Positions 37,570 through 45,923 are shown, counted from the first letter of the stretch. The stretch is 47,094 bases of DNA from an uncultured Acidaminococcus sp. (GCA_905213155.1 CAJMHI010000010.1:1-47094), one strand, 5' to 3'. Program-made: numbers and translations. Notes: a model not told the origin generated them from the letters alone.

Positions 37570-39151
37570 TTTGCGGGTGGGGCTGGATACTACCCACTCC
37601 TTGCAGGAACTGGTGAGCCACAAATTCCGTGTGCCCTTGCAGGCCGTTCGTTCTGTGCAGGTACTGCGTAAGGCCATCGATGCCCGGCACAAGAATACTA
37701 TCTGCTTTGTGTACCATCTGCGGGTGGAGTTTGACCTGGCACCGAAAGCCATGGAAAAATTGCTCCAGCATCCCCAGGTGCGGCCCTTTGTAGAGGAAAA
37801 AGAACCGGAATTGGTTCCGGGAACGGAAAAACTGCTGGGCCGCCCGGTGGTGATCGGCTTGGGACCGGCGGGCCTTATGGCAGCGCTGGAACTTGCCCGC
37901 CATGGCTATGCCCCGCTGGTGGTGGAGCGGGGCCGGGATCTGGCACGCCGCATTAAGGATGTGGGAACTTTCTGGAAAACCGGAAAGCTGGACCCGGTGA
38001 GCAACGTGCAGTTTGGCGCCGGGGGTGCGGGAACCTTTTCCGATGGGAAGCTGACCACCCGGGTGAATGATCCCATCCTGGGGCATATTCTCCGGACGTT
38101 TGTGGAAGCGGGCGCCCCGGAAGAAATTTTAACCGAGCAAAAGCCTCATGTGGGGACCGATAAACTACGCCTTTTGGTGACGGGCCTGATTCATGAAATC
38201 AAAAGTCAGGGCGGCACCATCCGCTACGAAACGCAGGTGACGGATTTTCGGGTGGAAGCGGGCAAAGGCCTGACGGCGGTAGAGCTGAATCATAAAGAGT
38301 GGGTCTCCACCAATGCGGTGATTTTAGCCTGCGGTCATTCCGCCCGGGATACCTATGCAACCCTGCTGAAACGAAATATCCATATGGAAGCCAAATCCTT
38401 TGCCATCGGGGTGCGGGTGGAACACAAGCAGGAACTGATTAACCAGGCCCAATATGGGAAATTTGCCCGCCATCCCAAGCTGGGGGCCGCCGACTATACG
38501 TTGATTCATCACGACGCAAAAACGGGCCGCACGGTGTATTCCTTCTGCATGTGCCCGGGCGGGCAGGTGGTGGCCTCTGCGTCTGAAGCGGGCGGCCTTG
38601 TGGTGAACGGGATGAGCCCCTTCCGCCGGGATACGGGCCTTGCCAACAGCGCCCTGGTGGTGAATGTGACGCCAGAAGATTTTCCGGAAGGGCCGTTGGG
38701 CGGTATGGAATTTCAGCGGAAGTACGAGAAGCTGGCCTATAGCGTCAGCAAGGACTACCGGGCACCGGCCCAAACGACGAAAAGTTTCCTCCATCATCTG
38801 GCGCCGGATCTGCAGGTAAATTTTCGGCCCAGTTACCGGCCAGGCCTTGTGGCGGCGGATCTGCACAAAATTTTGCCAGGTTTTGTCAGCGAGGCTTTGG
38901 AACACGGACTGGATGCCTTTGACCATAAAATTCATGGCTTTTGCACCCAGGGCCTGATGATTGGCGTAGAGACAAGAACCAGCGCACCGCTGCGGATCGT
39001 GCGGAAAGAAAACGGGGAAAGCATGAACTGCCCCGGCCTGTATCCTACGGGAGAGGGGGCCGGTTATGCGGGCGGCATTATGAGTGCTTCTCTGGACGGG
39101 TACCACCAAAGCCACCGCGTGATGACACGCTTTGCCCCGCCTGTGGTATAA
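37550..39151 (+). CDS. NAD(P)/FAD-dependent oxidoreductase (conserved Firmicute FAD protein)
   Basis: A 533-residue flavoprotein. An N-terminal domain of about 90 residues (LQELVSHKFRVPLQAVRSVQ, then a KNTICFVYHLRVEF strand) precedes a Rossmann FAD motif VVIGLGPAGLMAALELARHG with ERGRD after it. GAGGAGTFSDGKLTTRVNDP and the C-terminal LYPTGEGAGYAGGIMSASLD (second FAD motif) define the uncharacterised family usually found near glmM and cdaA in Firmicutes. Its reaction is unknown. The gene overlaps cdaR by 20 nt, so it belongs to the cdaA operon. Confidence 0.88.
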   Translation: MQVQVNNLRVGLDTTHSLQELVSHKFRVPLQAVRSVQVLRKAIDARHKNTICFVYHLRVEFDLAPKAMEKLLQHPQVRPFVEEKEPELVPGTEKLLGRPVVIGLGPAGLMAALELARHGYAPLVVERGRDLARRIKDVGTFWKTGKLDPVSNVQFGAGGAGTFSDGKLTTRVNDPILGHILRTFVEAGAPEEILTEQKPHVGTDKLRLLVTGLIHEIKSQGGTIRYETQVTDFRVEAGKGLTAVELNHKEWVSTNAVILACGHSARDTYATLLKRNIHMEAKSFAIGVRVEHKQELINQAQYGKFARHPKLGAADYTLIHHDAKTGRTVYSFCMCPGGQVVASASEAGGLVVNGMSPFRRDTGLANSALVVNVTPEDFPEGPLGGMEFQRKYEKLAYSVSKDYRAPAQTTKSFLHHLAPDLQVNFRPSYRPGLVAADLHKILPGFVSEALEHGLDAFDHKIHGFCTQGLMIGVETRTSAPLRIVRKENGESMNCPGLYPTGEGAGYAGGIMSASLDGYHQSHRVMTRFAPPVV

Positions 39152-39190
39152 TAAGACATTGAAAAACATTTTTTGCGAGGAGATGCTTGT

Positions 39191-40123
39191 ATGGAAAACG
39201 TGATGATTACCGGACACAAAAACCCGGATACCGACTCTATTTGTTCCAGCTTGAGCTATGCCTTTATTAAAAAAGCGCTGGGCGAGGACGTGACGGCCTG
39301 CAGGGCAGGGAATGTGAATGCAGAAACCCAGTTCGTCCTGGATTACTGGAAGGTGGAACCGCCTGTATTGGTGGAAAAGGTGGAAAAAGACCAGAAAGTG
39401 ATTCTGGTGGACCACAACGAAGCCGCACAGGCCGTGGATGGCCTTGAAGATGCGGAGATTACGGAGATTGTGGACCACCACCGTCTGGGGGGGCTCTCCA
39501 CAGCGGCGCCGCTCTTTGTGCGGATTCAGCCGGTAGGGTGCACCTCCACGATTTTGTACCAGATGACCGTAGAGAAAAACGTGACGCTGTCTAAAGAAAT
39601 TGCAGGACTGTTACTATCTGCCATCAGCTCTGATACGTTGTATTTCAAGAGCCCTACCACGACCCAGGCAGACCGGGATGCCGTAGCGGCCCTGGCAAAG
39701 ATCGCCGGCCTAACGGATCCGGAAGCCTATGCGTTGGAAATGCTCCAGGCGGGGAGCGCCATCAATTCCATGACGGCGGACGAAATCACCCACGGGGATA
39801 TGAAAGAGTTTGACTTCCCCCAGGGTAAGGTGACCGTGGCCCAGGTGAATGTGATGGACGGGGAAAAGGCAAAAGCCAAATGGCCGGAGCTGCAAAAGGC
39901 CCTGGATACCATGGTGCAAAAGGGAGAAGCGGATACATCCCTTTTGATGGTGACCGATATTATGTCCGAAGTGACTGAATTATTATGGTCCGGCAAGAAC
40001 AAGGACGTACTGGACAAAGCCTTTGGCAAAGGGGAAGCCGATGGGCATTACCACCTGCCGAAGGTGCTGTCCCGGAAGAAACAAATTGTGCCGCCGCTGA
40101 CCAACGCCTTTAAAGGAGAATAA
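39191..40123 (+). CDS. ppaC: Manganese-dependent (family II) inorganic pyrophosphatase
   Basis: A 310-residue DHH-family enzyme. Metal ligands are visible: GHKNPDTDS (His9, Asp13, Asp15), LVDHNE (Asp74) and VDHHRLGG (Asp95, His96, His97). SAISSDTLYFKSPTTT and the C-terminal DHHA2 domain with the SRKKQIVPPL substrate-binding motif complete the family II pattern. It hydrolyses pyrophosphate released by biosynthesis. ATG 39191 follows GAGGAG. It lacks the CBS/DRTGG insert found in some clostridial homologues, so it is the plain form. Confidence 0.95.
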   Translation: MENVMITGHKNPDTDSICSSLSYAFIKKALGEDVTACRAGNVNAETQFVLDYWKVEPPVLVEKVEKDQKVILVDHNEAAQAVDGLEDAEITEIVDHHRLGGLSTAAPLFVRIQPVGCTSTILYQMTVEKNVTLSKEIAGLLLSAISSDTLYFKSPTTTQADRDAVAALAKIAGLTDPEAYALEMLQAGSAINSMTADEITHGDMKEFDFPQGKVTVAQVNVMDGEKAKAKWPELQKALDTMVQKGEADTSLLMVTDIMSEVTELLWSGKNKDVLDKAFGKGEADGHYHLPKVLSRKKQIVPPLTNAFKGE

Positions 40124-40138
40124 GCGATAGAGAAAGGG

Positions 40139-40174
40139 TGCCCTGCCACTACTTGGTGGCGGGGTGCTTTTTAT
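40139..40174 (+). terminator. Terminator of ppaC
   Basis: GCCCTGCCAC and GTGGCGGGGTGC form a stem (40140-40149 with 40156-40167, small bulge) followed by TTTTTATTT. Confidence 0.8.
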
Positions 40175-40303
40175 TTGCCATCCATAAGATTTTCTGATGA
40201 CAGATTCTATCTTTTTCGAATTTTTCTTTTATTCCTTTTCGTGGTATGCTGGGGGTGTAATGTGAAGACGTGGGATAGCTGGTGTAGAAAGGAGCCTTGT
40301 ACC

Positions 40304-41503
40304 ATGGCGGACAAAATTCAGATGAAAACCCCTCTGGTGGAAATGGACGGGGATGAAATGACCCGTATTCTGTGGCAATGGATTAAAGAAATTCTGCTGT
40401 TGCCCTATGTGGATCTCAAAACAGAATACTATGATCTGGGGATGAAACACCGGGACGATACGGATGACCAGGTGACGGTGGATGCGGCCCTGGCTACTAA
40501 AAAATACGGTGTAGCCGTAAAATGTGCCACCATTACCCCCAATGCGGCCCGGGTGAAGGAATATAACCTGAAGAAAATGTGGGCTAGCCCCAACGGCACG
40601 ATCCGGGCGATTTTGGATGGGACGGTATTCCGCAAGCCCATTATGGTGAAGGGCATTCATCCGCTTATTCCTACCTGGGAAAAACCCATTACCATTGCCC
40701 GGCACGCCTACGGGGATGTGTATAAGAACACGGAAATCCGGGTGCCCGGCGCCGGCAAGGCGGAACTGCTTTTTACCGGTAAAGACGGGAGCACTACCCG
40801 CAAAACCATTATGGATTTTGCCGATGCAGGGATTGTGCAGGGCATCTATAACCGGGATGCTTCCATTGAAAACTTTGCCCGGAACTGCTTTACCTATGCC
40901 CTGGAACAAAAAGAAGACCTGTGGTTTGCCACCAAGGATACGGTGTCCAAGATTTATGACCACCACTTCAAGGATATTTTCCAAGATTTATATGACAAAG
41001 AATTTAAAGAAAAATTTGAAGCGGCAGGCATTACCTATTTTTACAGCCTGATTGACGATATGGTGGCACGGATTATCCGCAGCAAGGGCGGCATGATCTG
41101 GGCCTGCAAGAATTATGACGGGGATGTGATGAGCGACATGATGGCTACTGCCTTTGGCAGCCTGGCCATGATGACATCCGTCCTGGTGGCACCGGACGGC
41201 AGCTACGAATATGAAGCGGCCCACGGCACGGTGCAGCGGCACTATTACCGCTACATGAAAGGGGAAAAGACCTCCACCAACCCTGTGGCTACGATTTTTG
41301 CCTGGTCGGGAGCCCTGCGGAAACGGGGCGAACTGGATAAGCTGCCGGAGCTTATCCAGTTCGCGGATAAATTGGAAAAGGCCGTGATTGCTACCATCGA
41401 AGACGGGACCATGACCGGGGATCTGGTAGCCATGAGCGACCTGCCTGGCAAAACTAAGGTAAACAGCGAGGAATTTTTGAAAGCCATTGCAGGAAAATTG
41501 TAG
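40304..41503 (+). CDS. icd: NADP-dependent isocitrate dehydrogenase (eukaryote-like homodimeric type)
   Basis: A 399-residue enzyme close to the eukaryotic cytosolic/mitochondrial IDP type rather than E. coli Icd: MKTPLVEMDGDEMTRILWQW, then CATITPNAARVKEYNLKKMW with the substrate-binding arginines, SPNGTIRAILDGTVFRKPI, SLIDDMVARIIRSKGGMIWA with metal-binding Asp, and AAHGTVQRHYYR with coenzyme contacts. It converts isocitrate and NADP+ to 2-oxoglutarate and NADPH. ATG 40304 follows AGAAAGGAG. In a glutamate-fermenting anaerobe it would supply 2-oxoglutarate for biosynthesis. No citrate synthase or aconitase is adjacent. Confidence 0.95.
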   Translation: MADKIQMKTPLVEMDGDEMTRILWQWIKEILLLPYVDLKTEYYDLGMKHRDDTDDQVTVDAALATKKYGVAVKCATITPNAARVKEYNLKKMWASPNGTIRAILDGTVFRKPIMVKGIHPLIPTWEKPITIARHAYGDVYKNTEIRVPGAGKAELLFTGKDGSTTRKTIMDFADAGIVQGIYNRDASIENFARNCFTYALEQKEDLWFATKDTVSKIYDHHFKDIFQDLYDKEFKEKFEAAGITYFYSLIDDMVARIIRSKGGMIWACKNYDGDVMSDMMATAFGSLAMMTSVLVAPDGSYEYEAAHGTVQRHYYRYMKGEKTSTNPVATIFAWSGALRKRGELDKLPELIQFADKLEKAVIATIEDGTMTGDLVAMSDLPGKTKVNSEEFLKAIAGKL

Positions 41504-41529
41504 AATAGCGCAAAAAATTCTGAAAGCTA

Positions 41530-41559
41530 TTGCACAGCGCCCTTCAAATACGGTACAAT
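41530..41559 (+). promoter_or_regulatory. Promoter of the crotonase-family gene
   Basis: TTGCAC (41530-41535), 18 bp and TACAAT (41554-41559) stand 30 nt before the start. Confidence 0.65.
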
Positions 41560-41589
41560 ATTTCTAACGATACACACAGGAGGACAGCT

Positions 41590-42378
41590 ATGTACGAGTA
41601 CAAAAATCTATTGGTGGATGTAGCGGACGATGGTGTAGTCATTGTAAGTATTAACAGGCCTAAAGTCCTGAATGCGCTGAATATGGAAATCCTGGACGAA
41701 ATGAAAGACTGTTTCGTCCGTCTGCGGCGGGATCCCCAGATGAAGGCCCTGATTTTGCGGGGCGCCGGGGAAAAAGCCTTTGTGGCAGGGTCCGACCTCA
41801 TTGCCATGAGCAAAATGTCTGCCATGGAAGCCAGAAAATTTTCCCAGACCGGGCACGAAGTGCTCAATGCCATTGAGTCCCTGCCCGTGGTGGTGATTGG
41901 TGCGATTAACGGTTATTGCCTGGGCGGCGGCTGCGGCCTGGCACTGGCCTGCGATTTCCGGTATGCGTCTTCTACGGCGAAATTTGGACAACCGGAAGTC
42001 AATTACGGTATCATTCCCGGGTTTGGCGGTTCCCAGATCTTGGCCCGTCTCATCGGCTCCGGAAGGGCGAAAGAAATGCTCTACACCGGGGAAATGATTG
42101 ATGCCCAGGAAGCGTACCGCATCGGCCTGGTGAACCGGGTCATGCTGCCGGAGCAGCTCATCAGCACCTGCGAAGATGTGTGCCGGAAGATCATGAAAAA
42201 AGGCCCTTTGGCCATTGCCAGCGTGAAAGACGCCATCAATCGCGGCCTCAGCGTGGACTTAAACTCCGGCCTAAACTATGAAGCCCAGGTCTTTGGCAAC
42301 TGCTTTGCCACACTGGACCAGCAAGAAGGTATGAATGCGTTCCTGGAAAAGAGAAAACCGGTGTTCCTGGGACGGTAA
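41590..42378 (+). CDS. Crotonase-superfamily protein (enoyl-CoA hydratase-like) lacking one catalytic Glu
   Basis: A 262-residue protein with the crotonase fold: INRPKVLNALNMEILDEMKD, the oxyanion-hole segments KAFVAGSDLIAM (63-73) and NGYCLGGGCGLALACDF (107-122), then FGQPEVNYGIIPGFGGSQ. Enoyl-CoA hydratases use two glutamates 20 residues apart (Glu144 and Glu164 in the rat enzyme). Here the second is present (Glu136) but the first is Gly116, in GGGCGLA instead of GGGCELA. It may therefore be an isomerase, thioesterase, decarboxylase-like or altered hydratase rather than a standard crotonase. ATG 41590 follows AGGAGG. The downstream gldA is 69 nt away and may be co-transcribed. Confidence 0.85.
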   Translation: MYEYKNLLVDVADDGVVIVSINRPKVLNALNMEILDEMKDCFVRLRRDPQMKALILRGAGEKAFVAGSDLIAMSKMSAMEARKFSQTGHEVLNAIESLPVVVIGAINGYCLGGGCGLALACDFRYASSTAKFGQPEVNYGIIPGFGGSQILARLIGSGRAKEMLYTGEMIDAQEAYRIGLVNRVMLPEQLISTCEDVCRKIMKKGPLAIASVKDAINRGLSVDLNSGLNYEAQVFGNCFATLDQQEGMNAFLEKRKPVFLGR

Positions 42379-42447
42379 CCTGCGTAGCAAATTTCCTTTT
42401 TACAGCGATAGGCGGATAAAGCAAGTGAGTAAAGGAGGCGAAGGTGT

Positions 42448-43527
42448 ATGGCAAGACTGCGTCTAATGCGTGCCCCGTTGAAGTATGTACAGGGGGCAGG
42501 GTCTCTTCTGGAGTTCTATGAGTACTTCAAGGACCTGGGCAAACGCTGGCTGTTTATTTGCAGCCGCAGCGGCAACCGGACCTGCCACGACAAGCTGGAA
42601 CAAAGCTTTGGTACGTCGGATACCTACCGGCACTATGAGGTGTTTGGCGGGATTTCCAGCGTGGGCGAAGTGGAAAAGTTTCGGAAAATGGTGCGGGATG
42701 AAAAAATCGATGCCATTGTGGGCGTGGGCGGCGGATCGGCCATTGATACGGCCAAGGCTACGGCCTACTACGAAGGCAAACCCGTAGCGATTGTTCCTAC
42801 AGTGGTCGCTACCGATGCACCCTGCACCGGGCTGTCCGTTATTTATAATGATGACGGATCCTTTAATACCTATTTGTTCTACCCCAATAACCCCAACGGG
42901 GTGTTGGTGGACAGCAATATCATTGCCCATGCCCCGGTGAAATTCCTGGTAGCAGGGATGGGGGATGCTTTGGGAACGTACTTTGAGGCCCGGGCCTGCC
43001 ACCGGACGGATGCACCCAGCCTGGAAAATGGGGGCATTACCCGGTCCGCTATGGCGCTGTGCGAACTGTGCTATAAAAATCTGCGGAATTACGGCGCCCA
43101 GGCTAAACTCTCCGTAGAAAAACAAGTGGTGACACCGGCGCTGGATGCCATCATTGAAACCAACGTATATCTCTCCGGCGTGGGAGCAGATAACGGGGGC
43201 CTGGCATGTGCCCACTCTTTCTATAACGGCGTAACTTCTCTGGGCGGCCACAGCGCACCTCACGGCAGCTGCGTAGCTTTTGGCACCTTGGTGCAGTTGG
43301 TATTGGAAGGGGCCACGGAAAGTGAATTCCGGGATGTGCAATCCTTTTGTAAGGAAGTGGGCCTGCCGGTGACCTTGGCAGAACTGGGCATTACCACGGA
43401 TGAACAGATCCGTCAAATCGCCAAAGCTGCCTGCGTGCCGGGCGAAAGTATCCACAATATGGTAGCAGACGTAACGGAAGAACAGCTGTATGCGGCCATT
43501 GTCCAGACGGATGCGCTGGGAAAATAA
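42448..43527 (+). CDS. gldA: Glycerol dehydrogenase-like iron-type alcohol dehydrogenase
   Basis: A 359-residue group III metal-dependent alcohol dehydrogenase. The NAD-binding GVGGGSAIDTAKATAYY and PTVVATDAPCTGLSVIYNDD motifs are those of glycerol dehydrogenase. Zinc ligands are visible as Asp173 (GMGDALGTYFEA), His256 (CAHSFYNG) and His272 (APHGSCVAFG). It would oxidise glycerol to dihydroxyacetone with NAD+, or act as a related hydroxyketone reductase. AAAGGAGGCGAAGGTGT precedes ATG 42448. No dihydroxyacetone kinase lies nearby, so the physiological direction and substrate are open. Confidence 0.88.
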   Translation: MARLRLMRAPLKYVQGAGSLLEFYEYFKDLGKRWLFICSRSGNRTCHDKLEQSFGTSDTYRHYEVFGGISSVGEVEKFRKMVRDEKIDAIVGVGGGSAIDTAKATAYYEGKPVAIVPTVVATDAPCTGLSVIYNDDGSFNTYLFYPNNPNGVLVDSNIIAHAPVKFLVAGMGDALGTYFEARACHRTDAPSLENGGITRSAMALCELCYKNLRNYGAQAKLSVEKQVVTPALDAIIETNVYLSGVGADNGGLACAHSFYNGVTSLGGHSAPHGSCVAFGTLVQLVLEGATESEFRDVQSFCKEVGLPVTLAELGITTDEQIRQIAKAACVPGESIHNMVADVTEEQLYAAIVQTDALGK

Positions 43528-43540
43528 AACTTGATAGAGT

Positions 43541-43582
43541 CATACTAAAAAGAAGGGGCCGAAGCCCCTTCTTTTTAGTATG
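43541..43582. terminator. Bidirectional terminator with a perfect 19-bp stem
   Basis: Positions 43541-43559 and 43564-43582 are exact reverse complements with a CGAA loop; A and T runs lie within the arms. It serves gldA from the left and the small minus-strand gene from the right, whose stop codon lies inside the stem. Confidence 0.95.
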
Positions 43583-43805
43583 CATGGTCTCCGTACACCG
43601 GATGAGTGGTGGGTTTTAAAGTTAACCGTTTAGCCAGCTCCACCGCTTCTTTTAACGGTACATCGGTTTTATTTCCGTGCTCTTCAAAAATGCACACAGG
43701 ATTTTCACTGCCGATCTCACTTCCCGGCATATACAGATACTGTTCGTTGTCCTGGTCCCCTAAAATCGTGCCGGCTTCCAGTTGTTCTGCCATAATAACG
43801 GACAT
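43575..43805 (-). CDS. Small protein of unknown function (76 residues)
   Basis: I do not recognise this protein. It is a real gene by context: AAGGAGG stands just before its ATG at 43805, a good promoter (TTGCAA/TAGAAT, 17-bp spacing) lies upstream, and its stop codon falls in a bidirectional terminator. The sequence is acidic and soluble with no signal or membrane helix: LEAGTILGDQDNEQYLYMPG, a CIFEEHGNKTDVPLKEAVEL segment, and a KPTTHPVYGDHAY tail. It is divergent from hutP. Confidence 0.75.
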   Translation of the reverse strand: MSVIMAEQLEAGTILGDQDNEQYLYMPGSEIGSENPVCIFEEHGNKTDVPLKEAVELAKRLTLKPTTHPVYGDHAY

Positions 43806-43847
43806 GGCGGCCTCCTTGTTGTAATGGATTCCAAACTTTATTTTTTC

Positions 43848-43876
43848 ATTCTAGCAGACCAGAAAGAGGCTTGCAA
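43848..43876 (-). promoter_or_regulatory. Promoter of the 76-residue protein gene, beside the hutP promoter
   Basis: On the minus strand TTGCAA (43871-43876) and TAGAAT (43848-43853) are 17 bp apart. The hutP side has an extended -10 TGCTATAAT (TATAAT at 43903-43908) with a weak -35. Confidence 0.7.
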
Positions 43877-43929
43877 GTCTTTTCGCCCGGGGGAGTTTTT
43901 GCTATAATGGGACCATGAAGGAGGGAAGG

Positions 43930-44364
43930 ATGGATATGGAAACGCAGATTGCCAGTGTTGATGTAGGACGGGCAGCGCTGAAAATGGCGCTGACGGCAAC
44001 CCGAAAGGAAGAAGATCTGTTAAAAGAAAAATTGCGGGAGGAAGGATTCCGGACCGCTGCCGTGGATTTTGGCGGGGCATTTCTCCCGTCTATCCCCAAA
44101 GTGGTGGAACGAGCTGTGGTGGCGGCGGAACGGCAGGGCATTGTCACAGATACCCACGTAGGCGCAGGAACGGTGGCGGGGGCTGCCCATGAAGCCCTTT
44201 CCCAGATGATGAATAAGGCCATCGGCTTTAATGTGGGCGGAAAAATCGGCGTGGCCCGCAGCGGGGAACATTTGTGCGTGGCGGTGTATATGAGCGTGGG
44301 CGTTTTGAACCTGAATGAATTATGCGTAGGGCTGGCCCATCGGTCTTTGGCGGGGATTGATTAA
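43930..44364 (+). CDS. hutP: HutP-family RNA-binding antiterminator
   Basis: A 144-residue protein of the HutP family: an N-terminal helical part (LKMALTATRKEEDLLKEKL), VVERAVVAAERQGIVTDTH, GAGTVAGAAHEALSQMMNKA, NVGGKIGVARSGEHLCVAVY and the ending GLAHRSLAGID. In B. subtilis HutP binds histidine and Mg2+ and then hut mRNA, opening a terminator before histidine-utilisation genes. No hut genes lie next to it here, so it must act at a distance or on another RNA. The next genes are a tRNA operon starting with tRNA-His. AAGGAGGG gives ATG 43930 a five-base spacer; ATG 43915 lies before that site. Confidence 0.85.
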   Translation: MDMETQIASVDVGRAALKMALTATRKEEDLLKEKLREEGFRTAAVDFGGAFLPSIPKVVERAVVAAERQGIVTDTHVGAGTVAGAAHEALSQMMNKAIGFNVGGKIGVARSGEHLCVAVYMSVGVLNLNELCVGLAHRSLAGID

Positions 44365-44371
44365 AAACAGC

Positions 44372-44401
44372 TTGACAGTGCATAGGATTTAATGCTATAC
44401 T
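44372..44401 (+). promoter_or_regulatory. Promoter of the His-Gln-Lys-Leu tRNA operon
   Basis: TTGACA (44372-44377), 18 bp and TATACT (44396-44401) lie 26 nt before tRNA-His. Confidence 0.85.
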
Positions 44402-44426
44402 GACAAAGTCGTCAGAAGACGTACAT

Positions 44427-44503
44427 GGTGGATATGGTGAAGCGGTTAACACACCGGATTGTGGCTCCGGCACGCGTGAGTTCGATCCTCACTATCCACC
44501 CCA
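44427..44503 (+). tRNA. tRNA-His (anticodon GUG)
   Basis: GTGGATA pairs with TATCCAC, anticodon loop TTGTGGC gives GTG, the T-loop is GTTCGATCC, and the encoded end is C plus CCA. The G at 44427 can serve as the tRNA-His extra G(-1), pairing with C73. Confidence 0.95.
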
Positions 44504-44511
44504 TATTTTTT

Positions 44512-44587
44512 TGGGGTATAGCCAAGTTGGTAAGGCACGGGACTTTGACTCCCGCATGCGTTGGTTCGAGTCCAGCTACCCCAGCCA
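44512..44587 (+). tRNA. tRNA-Gln (anticodon UUG)
   Basis: TGGGGTA pairs with TACCCCA, anticodon loop CTTTGAC gives TTG, the T-loop is GGTTCGAGTCC and the end GCCA is encoded. Confidence 0.95.
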
Positions 44588-44591
44588 TGAT

Positions 44592-44667
44592 GATTCACTA
44601 GCTCAGTTGGTAGAGCACCTGACTTTTAATCAGGGTGTCCCGGGTTCGAATCCCGGGTGGATCACCA
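44592..44667 (+). tRNA. tRNA-Lys (anticodon UUU)
   Basis: GATTCAC pairs with GTGGATC (one G-U), anticodon loop CTTTTAA gives TTT, the T-arm CCCGGGTTCGAATCCCGGG is strong and the end ACCA is encoded. Confidence 0.95.
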
Positions 44668-44698
44668 TTTTTTTACTTACAATTGATCTTTTATATAG

Positions 44699-44782
44699 GC
44701 GGGTGTGGCGGAATTGGCAGACGCGCCAGACTTAGGATCTGGTGCCTTCGGCGTGCAGGTTCAAGTCCTGTCACCCGCACCA
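44699..44782 (+). tRNA. tRNA-Leu (anticodon UAG)
   Basis: GCGGGTG pairs with CACCCGC, anticodon loop CTTAGGA gives TAG, a long variable arm (TGCCTTCGGCG) identifies a class II tRNA, and the end ACCA is encoded. Confidence 0.95.
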
Positions 44783-44796
44783 CAGCAAACATTCTG

Positions 44797-44833
44797 ACTC
44801 CTATGCGGACTACACGCATGGGAGTTTTGTTTT
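44797..44833 (+). terminator. Terminator of the tRNA operon
   Basis: ACTCCTATGCG (44797-44807) and CGCATGGGAGT (44815-44825) pair with one G-U, followed by TTTGTTTT. Confidence 0.85.
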
Positions 44834-44852
44834 AAGAAGAAAAGGAGCCGGT

Positions 44853-45923
44853 ATGGTAAAAAAAATAGTTTTGCTGCTGTTTTTTTTGTTTTCTTTTTTA
44901 CCCCTGTCCCATACGGAAGCGGCCATGATCAGCGAAAAGCAGGAAATTGCCATGGGGGAGCAGGTAGCCAAGCAGCTGGAAGCCCAGTACGGACTGGTGC
45001 AGGATGAGGACATCCAGAACCGGGTCAGCACCATTGGACAGAAACTCTTGCAGCACGGCACCCGTCCGGGGTTAAAATATTCGTTTAAGGTCTTAAATAC
45101 GCCGGACGTGAATGCGCTGGCCTGTCCGGGTGGGTATGTTTATATTTTTAAAGGGTTTTTGGATTATATGACCAGCGACGATGAACTGGCGGCGGTGATG
45201 GGGCACGAAATCGGCCATATTGAAAAGCGGCACACGGTGCACCAGATGGAAAAGCAGATGACGCTGTCCCTACTTTCGGTATTAGCCGGCATTGCCTCCG
45301 GGGAGCCCGGCGCCGGGATGGTGCTTGCCACCACTGCCAGCCAGGCCTTAATGGCGGGTTACAGCCGGGCGGACGAACGGGAGGCAGACCAGGAAGGGTT
45401 TCGTCTCTCCACACTGGCGGGGTATAATCCCTACGGGATCTATGTCACCATGGCCAAACTGGATGATATGAGCAAGGACCTGGGCAATCCGGGGTATGGA
45501 CTTTTTTCCTCCCACCCGGAACCGGAGGTGCGGATGAAAAAGGCCCTGCAATGGATTCAGCCCCTGCATATTCAGGAAAGTGTCACTGTGGACAAGGACG
45601 GTACGGCCACCGTTTCCATGGGAGAGTGGCATTTTCCCATCACAGCGACCGCCGGCTACGATAAACCGGAGTACCGGGCGTACCTGATGGCAGGGGGCTT
45701 GTACCTGGCACAGAAAAAGGGGCCGGTGGATGAGTCCCATTTCCGGACGGTGGACGGGGACAACTGGTCGGATATTTACTATGAAGATGTCCGGCTGCTC
45801 CGGGTCTATCCCCAGGATAATATTCAAAACGGGAATACCGGGGAGATGGCGCTTTCCATTGTAGGAAAATTGCAGCAGTGGGCAAAACTGGCCCAGGCAG
45901 GCGGGAAAGGAGCCCGGGGATGA
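44853..45923 (+). CDS. Periplasmic M48-family zinc metalloprotease (BepA/LoiP-like)
   Basis: A 356-residue secreted protein. A signal peptide (KKIVLLLFFLFSFLPLSHTE, cleavage near EAA at 24) precedes an M48 peptidase domain. The zinc motif is HEIGH at 118-122, the flanking ACPGGYVYIFKGFLD segment is typical, and the third ligand Glu lies in DEREAD near 177. BepA-type members act in outer-membrane protein quality control in the periplasm; there are no C-terminal TPR repeats here, but a domain of about 120 residues of unknown fold follows. AAAAGGAG precedes ATG 44853. Its end overlaps the next gene in ATGA. Confidence 0.92.
   Translation: MVKKIVLLLFFLFSFLPLSHTEAAMISEKQEIAMGEQVAKQLEAQYGLVQDEDIQNRVSTIGQKLLQHGTRPGLKYSFKVLNTPDVNALACPGGYVYIFKGFLDYMTSDDELAAVMGHEIGHIEKRHTVHQMEKQMTLSLLSVLAGIASGEPGAGMVLATTASQALMAGYSRADEREADQEGFRLSTLAGYNPYGIYVTMAKLDDMSKDLGNPGYGLFSSHPEPEVRMKKALQWIQPLHIQESVTVDKDGTATVSMGEWHFPITATAGYDKPEYRAYLMAGGLYLAQKKGPVDESHFRTVDGDNWSDIYYEDVRLLRVYPQDNIQNGNTGEMALSIVGKLQQWAKLAQAGGKGARG

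Noticed and set aside
44427..44782. Prophage or integrative element at the tRNA cluster
   Set aside because: No integrase, excisionase or phage genes flank the four tRNAs; they have a normal promoter and terminator.
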